A DNA stretch of 61,537 nt from Candidatus Endobugula sp. (GCA_020628895.1 JAHDEM010000005.1:47127-108663), one strand, 5' to 3'; positions 36,796 through 47,117 are shown, numbered from the stretch's first letter. The notes: generated by a model from the letters alone, not told the origin. Program-made: numbers and translations.

Positions 36796-38280
36796 ATGAA
36801 TTTTGCTGCTAAATCTACCAATATTGAACAATGTAAGAGTGACTGTGTTGTCATTGGCGTTCACAGCCACAAAAAACTCTCCGATAGAGCACAGCAATTC
36901 GACCAAATTAGCCATGTTTCATTAAAGGAATTATTTCAATCAAAAACGCTTTCGGGAAAAGCAGGCCAAATTTTAGAACTCCATCAGCCTTATAAAACCG
37001 CTAAAACAGCGATTATTGTCGGCTTTGGAGACAGCGATACCATTAGTGCAGAAGATTTTCGTTTAGCTATCAAGTCTGCAGCAACCGCTATTAAAAAAAG
37101 GGCATATAAAACTATCAGTTTCTTCATCGACGACATGACTGTAGATAATTGGTCAGAATCACAGAAAGCGCAATATTGTGCGGAACAATTAACCTACGCT
37201 TCTTACACTTTCACCCAATGCAAAAATCACACAGCACCCCTCGCCTCCCCCTTAACAAGAAGTAAAATCCTCTATCACAGCGCGAAAAACACACAAACCA
37301 AGACAGGATTAACCGTAGGTACGGCAATAGGTAATGGTATAAATGTTGCGCGCGAATTGGGCAATCTACCGGGAAATATTTGTACTCCCTCTTATCTTGC
37401 TAAACAGGCCCGTAGTCTTGCACGCTCCCATAAGAAAATTACCAGTAAAGTGTTGTCCGAAAAACAAATGCAAGAGCTGGGTATGGGATCGTTATTATCT
37501 GTATCTGCTGGCAGTGCAGAGCCTGCGCAATTAATTATTATGGAATACAAAGGTGCCGCTAAGTCACAAAAGCCACATGTACTCGTTGGCAAAGGAATCA
37601 CATTCGATACAGGTGGTATTAGTTTAAAACCAGGCGCAGCAATGGACGAGATGAAGTTTGACATGTGTGGCGCCGCTAGTGTATTCGGTACGATGAATAC
37701 CATAGCGCAATTAGAACCGGCTATTAACATTGTTGCCATTGTTGCTGCTGCAGAAAATATGCCTGGCAGTAAGGCAACTAAACCCGGTGATATCGTGACT
37801 TCTATGTCAGGAAAAACCATTGAAATCCTAAATACAGATGCTGAAGGCCGCTTAGTACTATGCGATGCTCTAAGTTATGCAGAACGCTATAAACCACAAT
37901 CAGTTATCGATATTGCAACGTTAACAGGTGCCTGTGTTATCGCTTTAGGCTCTCATGCGACCGGTTTATTCAGTAACAATGATGAGCTAACAAAAGAGCT
38001 ATTGGACGCAGGTAACGCCACTGGAGATAGGGCATGGCCTATGCCTATCTGGGATGACTATAAAAAACAGCTTAAGAGTAATTTTGCTGATCTGGCTAAC
38101 ATTGGCGGACGAGAGGCTGGCAGTATTACGGCAGCCTGTTTTCTATCGCACTTTACCCAAAGCTACCCTTGGGCACATTTAGATATCGCTGGAACAGCAT
38201 GGCTCTCTGGTACCAATAAAGGCGCTACAGGTAGACCTGTATCACTGCTTACTCATTACCTGTTGTCTAAAACCCAATAA
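36796..38280 (+). CDS. pepA: Leucyl aminopeptidase PepA (M17)
   Basis: 494 aa; ATG follows GAGGAAAG. The N-terminal domain (1-165) precedes the M17 catalytic domain, with the metal-binding blocks VGKGITFDTGGISLKPG, MKFDMCGAAS and the hallmark NTDAEGRLVLCDAL. It removes N-terminal residues from peptides in the cytoplasm as a hexamer using two metal ions. In E. coli, PepA also binds DNA at Xer sites and carAB. It is followed 13 bp later by holC, giving the common pepA-holC-valS order. The identification is secure. Confidence 0.96.
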   Translation: MNFAAKSTNIEQCKSDCVVIGVHSHKKLSDRAQQFDQISHVSLKELFQSKTLSGKAGQILELHQPYKTAKTAIIVGFGDSDTISAEDFRLAIKSAATAIKKRAYKTISFFIDDMTVDNWSESQKAQYCAEQLTYASYTFTQCKNHTAPLASPLTRSKILYHSAKNTQTKTGLTVGTAIGNGINVARELGNLPGNICTPSYLAKQARSLARSHKKITSKVLSEKQMQELGMGSLLSVSAGSAEPAQLIIMEYKGAAKSQKPHVLVGKGITFDTGGISLKPGAAMDEMKFDMCGAASVFGTMNTIAQLEPAINIVAIVAAAENMPGSKATKPGDIVTSMSGKTIEILNTDAEGRLVLCDALSYAERYKPQSVIDIATLTGACVIALGSHATGLFSNNDELTKELLDAGNATGDRAWPMPIWDDYKKQLKSNFADLANIGGREAGSITAACFLSHFTQSYPWAHLDIAGTAWLSGTNKGATGRPVSLLTHYLLSKTQ

Positions 38281-38293
38281 TTCAACGGTTAAT

Positions 38294-38725
38294 ATGACAC
38301 AGGTTGATTTTTATATACTACAAGATAATACACTCGCGGCAAGGGATCACTTTGCTTGCCGTCTGGTTGAAAAAGCCATGTATATGGGGCATCACATCGT
38401 CATTAGTGTTGTGGATTCTGAGCATGCACAGTCGTTGAGTCAGTATTTGTGGTCGTTTAAGCCGGAATCTTTCGTACCACACCATTTCTCCACGGATCAA
38501 ATAAATATCAGTGATAAAGTCATTATCGATTGGCAGGATCATACGCACCAGTATCACGATGTACTTATCAACCTAAAACATGAAATACCTAAGGCATTTA
38601 GCCAGTTTCAAAAACTGTCGGAAATTGTTGTACAAGAAGAAACTCTATTGCCGATCACACGATCACATTTTAAATTTTACCGAGACCGTGGTTATCCGTT
38701 AAAATCCCATAACATTAACCAATAA
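38294..38725 (+). CDS. holC: DNA polymerase III subunit chi (HolC)
   Basis: 143 aa, matching the 140-150 residues of HolC. It begins MTQVDFYILQDNTLAARDHF, with the family blocks FACRLVEKAMYMGHHIVISV and LWSFKPESFVPHHFS. HolC pairs with HolD (psi) in the clamp-loader complex and binds SSB, linking the replisome to single-stranded DNA. It lies between pepA and an acidic hypothetical gene upstream of valS, and is probably cotranscribed with pepA (13-bp gap). Confidence 0.92.
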   Translation: MTQVDFYILQDNTLAARDHFACRLVEKAMYMGHHIVISVVDSEHAQSLSQYLWSFKPESFVPHHFSTDQINISDKVIIDWQDHTHQYHDVLINLKHEIPKAFSQFQKLSEIVVQEETLLPITRSHFKFYRDRGYPLKSHNINQ

Positions 38726-38744
38726 TACTAATTAGGTATGAGTA

Positions 38745-39485
38745 ATGGCCAGCGAACAGGAAATACTCAATCGACGTAAACAAGCACTTTTGGCAGAGTT
38801 AGAATCGATCAAAGATTTACTTAACTCTGATAACCAAGGCAACATTCCAGTGCTTAAAGATGCCATTATAGAAACGGTTATAGAAGAGGAGAAAAACCAG
38901 GAAAATAACCACGAAGCATTAGATATACTCTCAGAAAAACAAGACACATTACCTAACGAGCAGATTAAGGCTCCAAAAATACTGTCGGAAGCAGTGGCAA
39001 CCTCGCCTCAATCAACAGCCGACAATACAAACGATGATACTTTTATCGAAGACGTTGAGATATTTTTAGAAGACGAAATGAGAAATAATACACCTAAGAA
39101 TCATAAAGAAACTGTATATTCTAATAACCCTACCGTACTACCTGGACAACAATCTTTGTTCAAAGAGGTGGATTCATCTAAGGCCAATAACGACAAACAA
39201 GCGCCACCAGCACAAGAGGTACCGGAGAAAAAACTGGCATCAGCTCAAAGCGACAAAAATGCATCACTATCACAAAACCCATTTTTACCTCCGCATGTTA
39301 GGCAGCGATTTGAGAATAAACTCAAAGAAGCAGAAGATAACTCTACTGAGCCAGTCACGAAGCAAAGCTATACCGAACGCGTGGTAGATGAGATTATTGC
39401 TCATCATATGCCAAAAATCGAAGAGGATTTGCGTAAAAGACTCACTGCGGTCGTGAAGTTGCATAATGAAAGATTAAAAAAATAA
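38745..39485 (+). CDS. Acidic, largely disordered hypothetical protein between holC and valS
   Basis: 246 aa starting at ATG 38745, 19 bp after holC. Residues 1-30 (ASEQEILNRRKQALLAELES) and the last 45 (YTERVVDEIIAHHMPKIEED, LRKRLTAVVKLHNERLKK) are predicted helical. The centre (about 45-180) is rich in Glu, Asn, Asp, Pro and Gln and looks disordered. A short NPFLPPHVRQRFE motif precedes the C-terminal helix and may be the conserved element. Some pseudomonad relatives have a gene of similar character at this place. The position suggests a role beside HolC, but no function can be assigned. Confidence 0.7.
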   Translation: MASEQEILNRRKQALLAELESIKDLLNSDNQGNIPVLKDAIIETVIEEEKNQENNHEALDILSEKQDTLPNEQIKAPKILSEAVATSPQSTADNTNDDTFIEDVEIFLEDEMRNNTPKNHKETVYSNNPTVLPGQQSLFKEVDSSKANNDKQAPPAQEVPEKKLASAQSDKNASLSQNPFLPPHVRQRFENKLKEAEDNSTEPVTKQSYTERVVDEIIAHHMPKIEEDLRKRLTAVVKLHNERLKK

Positions 39486-39516
39486 CTTTAGTTTTTCACC
39501 CCAACACAGATCATTG

Positions 39517-39574
39517 TATAATCCACCATCGCGCTAGCAACAGCAACGCCGCCAAACATTAAAGATTGCTAGCG
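39517..39574 (+). promoter_or_regulatory. valS promoter -10 and leader hairpin
   Basis: TATAAT at 39517-39522 would start transcription near 39529. It has only a partial -35 (TTTCAC, 39494-39499). The leader then has CGCTAGCAA (39532-39540) and TTGCTAGCG (39566-39574), a perfect 9-bp inverted repeat around 25 nt, which could fold at the very 5' end of the valS mRNA. There is no T-run, so it is not a simple terminator. Confidence 0.5.
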
Positions 39575-39612
39575 ATTCCAACCTATTTAAGAGATACGTA
39601 TCATCATTCATT

Positions 39613-42393
39613 ATGGATAAAACCTATCAGCCACAAACAATCGAACAATCATGGTATAAAACTTGGGAAGAAGCAGGCTACTTTAGCCCTTCTGGTGAGG
39701 GAGAAAGCTATTGCATTATGATCCCACCCCCTAATGTGACAGGAAGTTTACATATGGGGCACGGCTTTCAGGAAGCTATCATGGATGCCTTGGTCAGGTA
39801 TCAGCGAATGAAAGGTAAAAATACCCTGTGGCAAGTGGGTACAGACCACGCGGGTATTGCAACGCAAATGGTTGTTGAACGACTTATCAATGCTGAGGGT
39901 GTCACTCGCCATGATTTAGGTCGAGAGAAATTTATTGAAAAGGTATGGGAGTGGAAAGAAGAGTCTGGTGGCAATATTACTCGTCAGCTACGCCGTTTAG
40001 GTGCCAGCCCCGACTGGAGTAGAGAACGCTTCACCATGGACGATGGTTTTTATAAAGCCGTTCAAGAAGTGTTTATCCAGCTATATGAAGAAGACTTAAT
40101 TTACCGCGGCAAACGCCTAGTTAACTGGGACCCAACCCTTCATACCGCCATTTCTGACCTTGAGGTCGTTAGTGAAGAGGAAAAGGGCTTCTTATGGCAC
40201 TTCCGTTATCCATTGACTAATGGCAATGGCCACTTAGTTGTCGCCACTACACGTCCAGAAACCATGTTAGGCGATAGTGCTGTTGCCGTACATCCTGAAG
40301 ATGAACGCTACCAACATCTTATTGGTGAAACCATAACACTACCTCTGGTAGGCCGTGAAATCCCTATCATCGCCGATGATTATGTTGATCGTGAATTCGG
40401 TACAGGCTGTGTAAAAATCACTCCAGCACACGACTTTAACGACTACGAAATGGGGCAACGGCATCAACTCCCCTTACACAATATTTTTGATGACGACGCA
40501 AATATTAACCAGAGTGCTCCTGAAGCTTACCGAGGAATGGAACGATTTGCTGCACGAAAGCAAATTGTCAGTGACTTAGACGCACTTGGCTTATTAGATA
40601 AAATTGATGATCACGTGCTAAAAGTTCCTCGAGGTGACCGCTCTGGCGTGGTTATTGAGCCTTATTTGACGAATCAGTGGTACGTAAAAACTCAGCCGTT
40701 AGCCGATGAGGCCATTGCTAAAGTAGAAGATGGCTCAATTAAATTTATTCCCAACCAGTATGAAAATATGTACTTCTCTTGGATGCGAGATATTCAGGAT
40801 TGGTGTATATCACGACAACTATGGTGGGGGCACAGAATCCCCGCATGGTATGACGATGCAGGCAATGTATATGTTGGTCGTAGTGAAGAAGACGTTCGTC
40901 AAAAGCACAGTTTGGGTGATGAGGTAGTACTGAAACAAGATGAAGACGTATTAGATACCTGGTTTTCATCAGGCTTATGGACGTTTGGTACATTAGGTTG
41001 GCCAGAGGAAACGCCAGAATTAAAAACGTTCCACCCTACTGACGTGCTAGTGACTGGGTTTGATATTATCTTCTTCTGGGTAGCCAGAATGATTATGCTT
41101 ACCCTACATTTCCGCAAAGAAGTGCCTTTTCATACGGTTTATGTGCATGGTCTTGTGCGTGATAGCAGTGGCCAAAAAATGTCTAAATCTAAGGGTAATG
41201 TGCTCGACCCGATTGATTTGATTGATGGTATTGATTTAGAAAGTCTAGTGGCCAAACGCACCACTGGCTTAATGAACCCTAAAGCGGCCAGCAAAATTGA
41301 AAAAGCCACTCGCAAGGAGTTTGCCAATGGCATCAACCCATATGGTACCGATGCTCTGCGCTACACCTATTATTCCCTAGCTTCGACAGGCAGAGATATT
41401 AATTTTGACGTAGGACGCATCGAAGGTTTCCGTAATTTCTGTAACAAGATATGGAATGCTGCACGCTATGTATTAATGAACTGTGAAGACCAGGATTGTG
41501 GCGTAGATAACAATAACGTGGAGCTCTCTTTAGCTGATCGCTGGATTATTTCTCGCTTGCAACAAGCAGAGAAAGCCGTTGAAGACGGTATTAATAATTA
41601 CCGTTTTGACTTAGCCTCGCAAGCGCTCTATGACTTTGTTTGGAATGAATACTGCGATTGGTATCTTGAATTATCAAAACCTGTTTTATGGGATAGCCCA
41701 TCATCTCCTAATACCGCAAGCGAAGCACAGCAACGGGGAACCCGTCGCACATTAATTCGCGTATTGGAAACTATCTTACGCTTAGCTCACCCACTGATGC
41801 CATTTATCACAGAGGAAATCTGGCAACGTGTACATACCCTTGCTGGCGTTGAAGGCGACACCATTATGTTAGCCAAATACCCTGAGGCCGACGAAAGCAA
41901 AATTGATGATGTTGCCATTGGGGATATAGAATGGTTAAAGAGTGTTATTTTAGGCGTTCGTAATATTCGTGGAGAAATGCAAATTTCCCCATCGGTTAAA
42001 TTACCATTGTACTTTGCCAATGGCAGCGAGGAAGACAAGCAACGCCTCGATAGTATGGCAACCTTTTTGAGCAAACTTGCTGGCCTAGAAAAAACCCATT
42101 GGCTAAGTGCCGATGAAGAAGCGCCAATGTCTGCCACCGCATTAGTGGGAGAAATGGAAATTTTAGTCCCCATGGCGGGCTTTATTGACACAGAAGCAGA
42201 AATTTCCCGGCTTAATAAAGAAGTAGAAAAACTCAATAAAGAAGCGAGTCGATTAAATGGCAAGTTGAATAACGCCAACTTTGTCGATAAAGCCCCTGCC
42301 GATGTTGTTGAGAAAGAAAAGCTAAAACTAGCCGATGCCAATAGCGCTTTAGAAAAATTAAATGCTCAATTAGAAAAAATAAAGAATATGTAA
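39613..42393 (+). CDS. valS: Valine--tRNA ligase, class I
   Basis: 926 aa (E. coli 951). It charges tRNA-Val in the cytoplasm and edits misactivated threonine. The class I HIGH element is [15 protein letters not shown] near residue 40. The CP1 editing domain (about 200-330) has [17 protein letters not shown] and [17 protein letters not shown]. The KMSKS loop is [15 protein letters not shown] (about 520). The anticodon-binding domain precedes a C-terminal coiled-coil arm (about 860-926, [20 protein letters not shown]), as is usual for ValRS. Its transcript ends at a hairpin that overlaps the 3' end of rnhB. Identification is secure. Confidence 0.97.
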   Translation: MDKTYQPQTIEQSWYKTWEEAGYFSPSGEGESYCIMIPPPNVTGSLHMGHGFQEAIMDALVRYQRMKGKNTLWQVGTDHAGIATQMVVERLINAEGVTRHDLGREKFIEKVWEWKEESGGNITRQLRRLGASPDWSRERFTMDDGFYKAVQEVFIQLYEEDLIYRGKRLVNWDPTLHTAISDLEVVSEEEKGFLWHFRYPLTNGNGHLVVATTRPETMLGDSAVAVHPEDERYQHLIGETITLPLVGREIPIIADDYVDREFGTGCVKITPAHDFNDYEMGQRHQLPLHNIFDDDANINQSAPEAYRGMERFAARKQIVSDLDALGLLDKIDDHVLKVPRGDRSGVVIEPYLTNQWYVKTQPLADEAIAKVEDGSIKFIPNQYENMYFSWMRDIQDWCISRQLWWGHRIPAWYDDAGNVYVGRSEEDVRQKHSLGDEVVLKQDEDVLDTWFSSGLWTFGTLGWPEETPELKTFHPTDVLVTGFDIIFFWVARMIMLTLHFRKEVPFHTVYVHGLVRDSSGQKMSKSKGNVLDPIDLIDGIDLESLVAKRTTGLMNPKAASKIEKATRKEFANGINPYGTDALRYTYYSLASTGRDINFDVGRIEGFRNFCNKIWNAARYVLMNCEDQDCGVDNNNVELSLADRWIISRLQQAEKAVEDGINNYRFDLASQALYDFVWNEYCDWYLELSKPVLWDSPSSPNTASEAQQRGTRRTLIRVLETILRLAHPLMPFITEEIWQRVHTLAGVEGDTIMLAKYPEADESKIDDVAIGDIEWLKSVILGVRNIRGEMQISPSVKLPLYFANGSEEDKQRLDSMATFLSKLAGLEKTHWLSADEEAPMSATALVGEMEILVPMAGFIDTEAEISRLNKEVEKLNKEASRLNGKLNNANFVDKAPADVVEKEKLKLADANSALEKLNAQLEKIKNM

Positions 42394-42408
42394 CATTAAG
42401 ATTAATGG

Positions 42409-42451
42409 CCTCAAATAGTGTTGATCTAACTATTTGAGGTTAATATTTTTT
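42409..42451 (+). terminator. valS terminator overlapping the end of rnhB
   Basis: CCTCAAATAGT (42409-42419) pairs with ACTATTTGAGG (42429-42439), followed by a T-rich stretch with a run of seven T. The right arm and T-run lie within the last codons of the convergent rnhB gene (stop at 42426-42428), so the same bases encode the RNase HII C-terminus and end the valS transcript. Confidence 0.75.
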
Positions 42452-43025
42452 TCACTGGAGCATAAGAGGTTCTATGTATAGGGGTGATACCTAATCGATC
42501 TAAAGCCTCCATATGCACCTTTGTAGGATATCCTTTATGGGCAGCAAAGCCATAGCCCGGATACTGTTGATCGTATTCAACCATTTCACGGTCTCGTGTC
42601 ACTTTAGCTAAAATAGAAGCCGCCGCAATAGCAGCAACACGACTATCACCTTTAACTACTGCTTCTGCTGGGTAACCCCAATGGGGAATCTTATTCCCAT
42701 CAACCCACACATGCTCTGGTTGAATAGCTAATGTTTCCACGGCCTTTTTCATTGCCAGCAAACTTGCTTGTAATATATTGAGTTTATCAATTTCCGATAC
42801 CGAGCAACGCGCTATCGACCACGATAAGGCACGTTCTTTTATTTCATCAAATAATCTCTCACGTTTTTTTTCAGTTAATTTTTTAGAATCATTCAACCCT
42901 TCGATCGGTTTTTTAGGATCCAAAATAACTGCAGCGGTCACCACATCCCCAGCTAATGGCCCTCGTCCTACTTCGTCTACCCCTGCCCCTAAATTACCTG
43001 TATAAACACTTTCAAAAGTATCCAT
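42426..43025 (-). CDS. rnhB: Ribonuclease HII
   Basis: 199 aa, typical size. It cuts the RNA strand of RNA-DNA hybrids, including single ribonucleotides in DNA. The acidic catalytic residues are in [17 protein letters not shown] (Asp and Glu), and in VDGNKIPH and [11 protein letters not shown] (Asp). The GxG motif and the [16 protein letters not shown] block are clear. Its ATG overlaps the lpxB stop by one base (TAATG), so it is translationally coupled. It is the last gene of the long envelope cluster; the usual following dnaE is absent here, replaced by convergent valS. Confidence 0.95.
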   Translation of the reverse strand: MDTFESVYTGNLGAGVDEVGRGPLAGDVVTAAVILDPKKPIEGLNDSKKLTEKKRERLFDEIKERALSWSIARCSVSEIDKLNILQASLLAMKKAVETLAIQPEHVWVDGNKIPHWGYPAEAVVKGDSRVAAIAAASILAKVTRDREMVEYDQQYPGYGFAAHKGYPTKVHMEALDRLGITPIHRTSYAPVKKILTSNS

Positions 43026-44185
43026 TAAGCCCTTTCCTTTAATAAATTCTCGATAACATCTGCTGCTAATTCATTCGCATCCAGACGTAATAGCTGGTGT
43101 AGTTCTGTAAATTTTTGTTGTAAGGTATTTACTGCTGAAGGGTTTTCTAGCCAACTTAATACTCCTTGCACGATAGCATCAGGCGTTGCTGCATTCTGTA
43201 ACAGCTCGGGAACCAACTCCTCATTTGCTAATAGATTAGGCAAGGAAATAAATTTCGCTTTCAACATACGCGAAATAATGCCATAAGAAAAAGCATCTTT
43301 CTTATAAACAACAACCATAGGCTTTTTAAGTAACATCGCTTCAAGCGTCGTAGTCCCCGATGCCATTACTACACAATCAGCGGCAGACATGGCTATTTTT
43401 GAGTGTCCATCGATAAGATGAACAGGCAATGATGGAAACAGCTCTAGTTGTTTTTCTATCTGTAAACGACGGGATGCATTTAAGGCTGGAACAACGATTT
43501 CTGTATCTGGCTTTTGGGCCACAAGCTCAAACATGGCTTGCCACATAGCAGGCCCAATATATTCCACTTCTGTACTTCTACTGCCAGGCAAACAAGCAAT
43601 CAAGGTTTTTTGCTCTCCGTTGGAAATCTGATTACCAATTAAATCAGAGAGCTGATGACGAGCCTCTTGGGTATCATTTTTGATAGGAAATTTATCGGCT
43701 ATAGGGTGGCCAACAAATGTGACTGGCACATTATGCTGTTCATAAAAAATTGCCTCAAAAGGAAGCAAAGTTAGCATCCAATCAACCGATTTTTTAATGG
43801 TTTTAATACGACCTTGACGCCAAGCCCAAACTGAGGGGCTAACATAATGAACGGTGGCAATATTATTGTGGCGTAATTTTTTTTCTAGGTGAAGGTTAAA
43901 ATCGGGAGAGTCAATACCAACAACCACATCCACTTGATCACTAACAAAATGCTGATACAGATGCTTTCTTATTCTTAGCAGTTCAGGCAAACGCTTCAGC
44001 GGTTCAAGCAAACCCATCACTGCCAATCGTTCTTGTGGATACAACGATTCAAAGCCCTCATTCAACATAAGGTCACCACCGATACCAGAAAAACGGCACT
44101 GCGGAAATCGTTTTTTTAATGCTTGAATCAGACCGGCACCTAAAATATCACCTGATGCCTCTCCCACAACAATACCTATGTGCAT
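43025..44185 (-). CDS. lpxB: Lipid-A-disaccharide synthase LpxB
   Basis: 386 aa from ATG 44185, matching E. coli (382); an in-frame upstream start at 44284 would overlap lpxA and is not needed. It joins UDP-2,3-diacylglucosamine and lipid X into the lipid A disaccharide at the inner membrane. Family blocks are [20 protein letters not shown], the [14 protein letters not shown] loop, [46 protein letters not shown] and [19 protein letters not shown] (GT-B donor site). It lies 35 bp after lpxA. Identification is secure. Confidence 0.96.
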   Translation of the reverse strand: MHIGIVVGEASGDILGAGLIQALKKRFPQCRFSGIGGDLMLNEGFESLYPQERLAVMGLLEPLKRLPELLRIRKHLYQHFVSDQVDVVVGIDSPDFNLHLEKKLRHNNIATVHYVSPSVWAWRQGRIKTIKKSVDWMLTLLPFEAIFYEQHNVPVTFVGHPIADKFPIKNDTQEARHQLSDLIGNQISNGEQKTLIACLPGSRSTEVEYIGPAMWQAMFELVAQKPDTEIVVPALNASRRLQIEKQLELFPSLPVHLIDGHSKIAMSAADCVVMASGTTTLEAMLLKKPMVVVYKKDAFSYGIISRMLKAKFISLPNLLANEELVPELLQNAATPDAIVQGVLSWLENPSAVNTLQQKFTELHQLLRLDANELAADVIENLLKERA

Positions 44186-44220
44186 ATAGTCAGCTCGATG
44201 GTTAACATGGGATATTACAA

Positions 44221-44994
44221 TTAACGCACTATTCCTCGTGTAGAGGACTCTAGAGAATCTATTAAGAGTTGCACTGGTGGGCAATCTTCTACCAATTCTC
44301 TTAATTTAACTAATGCATCAGCTAACGTTAAGTGACGTCTAAAAACAATTTTGAAGGCTTTTTGTAAGGTCTTAATATCTTCTTTTGAAAAACCTCGACG
44401 AGACAAACCTTCCGAATTAATCGTTTTTGCCTCTGCTGGTGCCCCAGAAACAATAGCAAATGCAGGTACATCTTTACCTATGGCACTCCCCATACCCGTA
44501 AAACAATGAGCGCCAATATGACAATATTGATGTACTAAAGTAAAGCCCCCTAAAATTGCCCAATCTGCGATATGTACGTGACCAGCTAAGGCAGAATTAT
44601 TCACTAAGATACAATGATCACCAATAACACTATCGTGGCCAACATGAACGTAAGCCATTAATAAGTTGTGATTACCTATGGTGGTCTCTGATCTGTCCTG
44701 AATAGTCCCTCTATGAATAGTAACGCCTTCTCGAATAATATTATTATCACCTATGACCAAGCGTGTAGGTTCACCTTTATATTTTAAATCTGGCGTTGCT
44801 TCACCTACGGAAGAAAATTGATAAATATGATTATTTTCACCAATGACTGTAGGGCCCTTAATAATCACATGGGGCTCAATAACACAGCCTGCACCGATAA
44901 CCACATCGGCACCAATAATGGAAAATGCGCCGATAGTTACATCATCAGCAATTATAGCTGAGCTATCAATGATGGCTTGTGGATGGATTCGCAT
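44221..44994 (-). CDS. lpxA: UDP-N-acetylglucosamine acyltransferase LpxA
   Basis: 257 aa, near E. coli's 262. It is a left-handed parallel beta helix: hexapeptide repeats run from residue 1 to about 185 (IDSSAIIADDVTIGAF, then IIGADVVIGAGCVIEPHVII). The catalytic His is in AYVHVGHDSVIGDHC, and the substrate site includes the Gly-rich GGFTLVHQYCHIGAHCF. The C-terminal helical domain follows (SRRGFSKEDIKTLQKAFKIV). It transfers the R-3-hydroxyacyl chain from ACP to UDP-GlcNAc, the first step of lipid A synthesis. It lies 8 bp after fabZ, with lpxB following. Confidence 0.96.
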   Translation of the reverse strand: MRIHPQAIIDSSAIIADDVTIGAFSIIGADVVIGAGCVIEPHVIIKGPTVIGENNHIYQFSSVGEATPDLKYKGEPTRLVIGDNNIIREGVTIHRGTIQDRSETTIGNHNLLMAYVHVGHDSVIGDHCILVNNSALAGHVHIADWAILGGFTLVHQYCHIGAHCFTGMGSAIGKDVPAFAIVSGAPAEAKTINSEGLSRRGFSKEDIKTLQKAFKIVFRRHLTLADALVKLRELVEDCPPVQLLIDSLESSTRGIVR

Positions 44995-45002
44995 TATCGA
45001 AG

Positions 45003-45440
45003 TTATACTTTTCTATCTGCACATAAAACAATCGCTGAAGCCGCTAATTCACCATCAACAGATGCGGTGCAATCAAACTTCCAAATCCCGCGTTTTTTAG
45101 ATAATACTTTTGACTCTAATTGCAAACGATCACCTGGAACCACTTGTCGTCTAAAACGTACTTTATCCGCTCCGGCAAAAAGATATACCGAGCCATCTTG
45201 CGGTGTTTTATCCATAGTTTTAAAACCTAGAATACCAGAAGCTTGTGCCATGGCCTCAATAATCATTACTCCCGGAAATATAGGGGCTTGCGGAAAATGT
45301 CCATTAAATACATCTTCATTCACGGTGATATTTTTATACGCCACAATCGATTCACCTACTTTTAGCTCTACTACTCGGTCAACCAAAAGGAATGGATAGC
45401 GGTGAGGCAACCATTTTTTAATTTCTGTAACATCCATCAT
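45003..45440 (-). CDS. fabZ: 3-hydroxyacyl-[ACP] dehydratase FabZ
   Basis: 145 aa, hotdog fold. The active-site His and Glu lie in [20 protein letters not shown] (His in GHFP, Glu in IEAM). It begins [20 protein letters not shown], as FabZ does. It dehydrates 3-hydroxyacyl-ACP in type II fatty acid synthesis. It shares the 3-hydroxyacyl-ACP pool with LpxA and LpxD, which explains its place between them: lpxD-fabZ-lpxA-lpxB. The 108-bp gap to lpxD is the largest in this part of the block. Confidence 0.96.
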   Translation of the reverse strand: MMDVTEIKKWLPHRYPFLLVDRVVELKVGESIVAYKNITVNEDVFNGHFPQAPIFPGVMIIEAMAQASGILGFKTMDKTPQDGSVYLFAGADKVRFRRQVVPGDRLQLESKVLSKKRGIWKFDCTASVDGELAASAIVLCADRKV

Positions 45441-45548
45441 AATAACCTTTAACTACTATTACTCTTTTATATTTACTGATGTATCCGTTATAGAAGTAAC
45501 GAATATAATTCTTAACACATCGACTGTGACTATTGCATTAGCTATATT

Positions 45549-46556
45549 TTAGCTCTTTAAGCTTTTCCACAATCGATTAAATCGAGCAGCATTTTTACGC
45601 CAAATCTCTGTCTTGTTCATGGGCACGCCAGATGAATAGGAACCCGAAGTCTTAATAGACTTGGTCACTAATGTCATAGCTGTAATATGCACATCATCCA
45701 CAATAGTTAAATGCCCGACAATACCCACTGCACCAGCTATGGTACAGCGCTTTCCAATAACTGTGCTGCCAGCAATAGCTGTAGCAGCTGCAATAGCGGT
45801 ATTTTCGCCAATTTCAACATTATGAGCAATCTGTATTTGGTTGTCGAGCTTAACACCATTACCAATAACTGTGTTATCCAGTGCTCCCCTATCTATCGTT
45901 GTCCCAGCTCCTATTTCTACATTCTGCCCGATAACAACACCACCTAATTGATGAATTTTTTGCCAGCCACTTTCAACTTTATTATGTGCAAAACCAAAAC
46001 CATCTGAGGCAATCACTGCGTTACTATGAATAATACTGCCTTTACCAATTACAGTATCATGATAAATAGAGACATTAGAATGAATGAGTACATCAACATC
46101 TATAATTGTATTATCACCAATATAACAACCAGCTCCAATTATTGTACCGCCTGCTATTGTTACGTTATTTCCAATAACAACATTGGCTCCAATTGAAACG
46201 CCTTCCCCAATAGTTGAGCCATTACCTACAACGGCTGACTCATGAATACCATCTACATGGTTATATACCGGTTTGAACAGCTCAGTAGCTAAAGCAAAGG
46301 CATTATACGGCGTATTTGTAACCAATTTATTACCATTAAACAATACCTCTTGCTCGGGGTGTAAAATAACACAGCCAGCATCTGTTGATGACAGATATTT
46401 ATGATATGAAGCATTAGATAGAAACGACAATTGATGAGAATCTGCTTTTTGTAATGAAGCAATCGCAGACACTCGGTATTGTTCCTCACCGATTAATTTT
46501 GCGCCAATGTATTCGGCGATTTCAGCAAGAGTATAGGAGTATTTATCTTCATTCAT
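45549..46556 (-). CDS. lpxD: UDP-3-O-acylglucosamine N-acyltransferase LpxD
   Basis: 335 aa, near E. coli's 341. The N-terminal uridine-binding domain (1-100) includes SFLSNASYHKYLSSTDAGCV. A hexapeptide-repeat beta helix follows (about 105-300), with VIASDGFGFAHNKVES, ENTAIAAATAIAGSTVIG and the catalytic His region HNVEIGENTAIAAATAI. It adds the amide-linked hydroxyacyl chain to UDP-3-O-acyl-GlcN. It lies between skp and fabZ in the outer-membrane biogenesis block. Confidence 0.95.
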   Translation of the reverse strand: MNEDKYSYTLAEIAEYIGAKLIGEEQYRVSAIASLQKADSHQLSFLSNASYHKYLSSTDAGCVILHPEQEVLFNGNKLVTNTPYNAFALATELFKPVYNHVDGIHESAVVGNGSTIGEGVSIGANVVIGNNVTIAGGTIIGAGCYIGDNTIIDVDVLIHSNVSIYHDTVIGKGSIIHSNAVIASDGFGFAHNKVESGWQKIHQLGGVVIGQNVEIGAGTTIDRGALDNTVIGNGVKLDNQIQIAHNVEIGENTAIAAATAIAGSTVIGKRCTIAGAVGIVGHLTIVDDVHITAMTLVTKSIKTSGSYSSGVPMNKTEIWRKNAARFNRLWKSLKS

Positions 46557-46583
46557 AAAACTAATATTTTGCTGGCTTAGGAC

Positions 46584-47099
46584 TTAATTAGCATTATTAA
46601 GCTGTGTCAAAACATCTTGAGTAATATCTAACTCCTCGTTAGCAAACAAAATTACCGGATCATTTAATAGTAAATCAATTTTTTGCTTTTCGACAATAGC
46701 AGTAATTATTTCTCTTATCTTCGGCAGTAGCTGCCTTTCTATAGTAACATCCAATTGATTGGTTATTTGTCGTTGCTGAGCAATCAGCTGATTCATTTTA
46801 TCTAACTTGGCCTGCCCATCTTGTAAATGTTTTTGCTTTTGAGCTTCGCTCCAGGTTAATGATTGCGTTTCGCCTTGTTTCCTTAATAACTTAACTTCAT
46901 CCTGAAGTGACTTAACCTGTTCATTCAGCTGCTTGAAATTTGCATCAGCATTTAAGTTTTTGTATTGCTGTCTAGTAAAATTGGCGTTCTTTAAAACCTG
47001 TTGCAAGCTCAGCACAGCAACTTTAGTTTCTGCAAAAGCAGAGACATTAAAAATCACAAGACTAAATAAGGTAATACCCTTTAATAAAAATAATTTCAT
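46584..47099 (-). CDS. skp: Periplasmic chaperone Skp/OmpH family
   Basis: 171 aa with a signal peptide (residues 1-23, SAFA). Mature sequence starts ETKVAVLSLQQVLKNANFTR, as in OmpH. A long coiled coil follows (about 45-125, QVKSLQDEVKLLRKQG, LDKMNQLIAQQRQITNQL), forming the tentacles of the Skp trimer. The C-terminal helix region (REIITAIVEKQKIDLLL) completes the body domain. It binds unfolded outer-membrane proteins and takes them to BamA, encoded just upstream (18-bp gap). Low sequence identity is normal in this family. Confidence 0.9.
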   Translation of the reverse strand: MKLFLLKGITLFSLVIFNVSAFAETKVAVLSLQQVLKNANFTRQQYKNLNADANFKQLNEQVKSLQDEVKLLRKQGETQSLTWSEAQKQKHLQDGQAKLDKMNQLIAQQRQITNQLDVTIERQLLPKIREIITAIVEKQKIDLLLNDPVILFANEELDITQDVLTQLNNAN

Positions 47100-47117
47100 A
47101 CTAAACTCCTAATACCC

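Noticed and set aside
37392-37820. 142-codon minus-strand frame inside pepA
   Set aside because: Antisense shadow of the highly conserved PepA catalytic domain, with no family similarity.
39490-39612. T-box leader for valS
   Set aside because: T-boxes are a Gram-positive-type feature; the leader is short and has no T-box sequence or terminator/antiterminator pair.
41787-42341. 184-codon Ser-rich minus-strand frame inside valS
   Set aside because: Complement of the ValRS C-terminal coiled coil; composition is explained by the sense codons.
42409-42439. Regulatory operator between valS and rnhB
   Set aside because: The stem followed by a T-run and convergent gene ends fit a terminator better.
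44186-44284. N-terminal extension of LpxB
   Set aside because: It would overlap lpxA and adds 33 non-family residues before the canonical [13 protein letters not shown] start.
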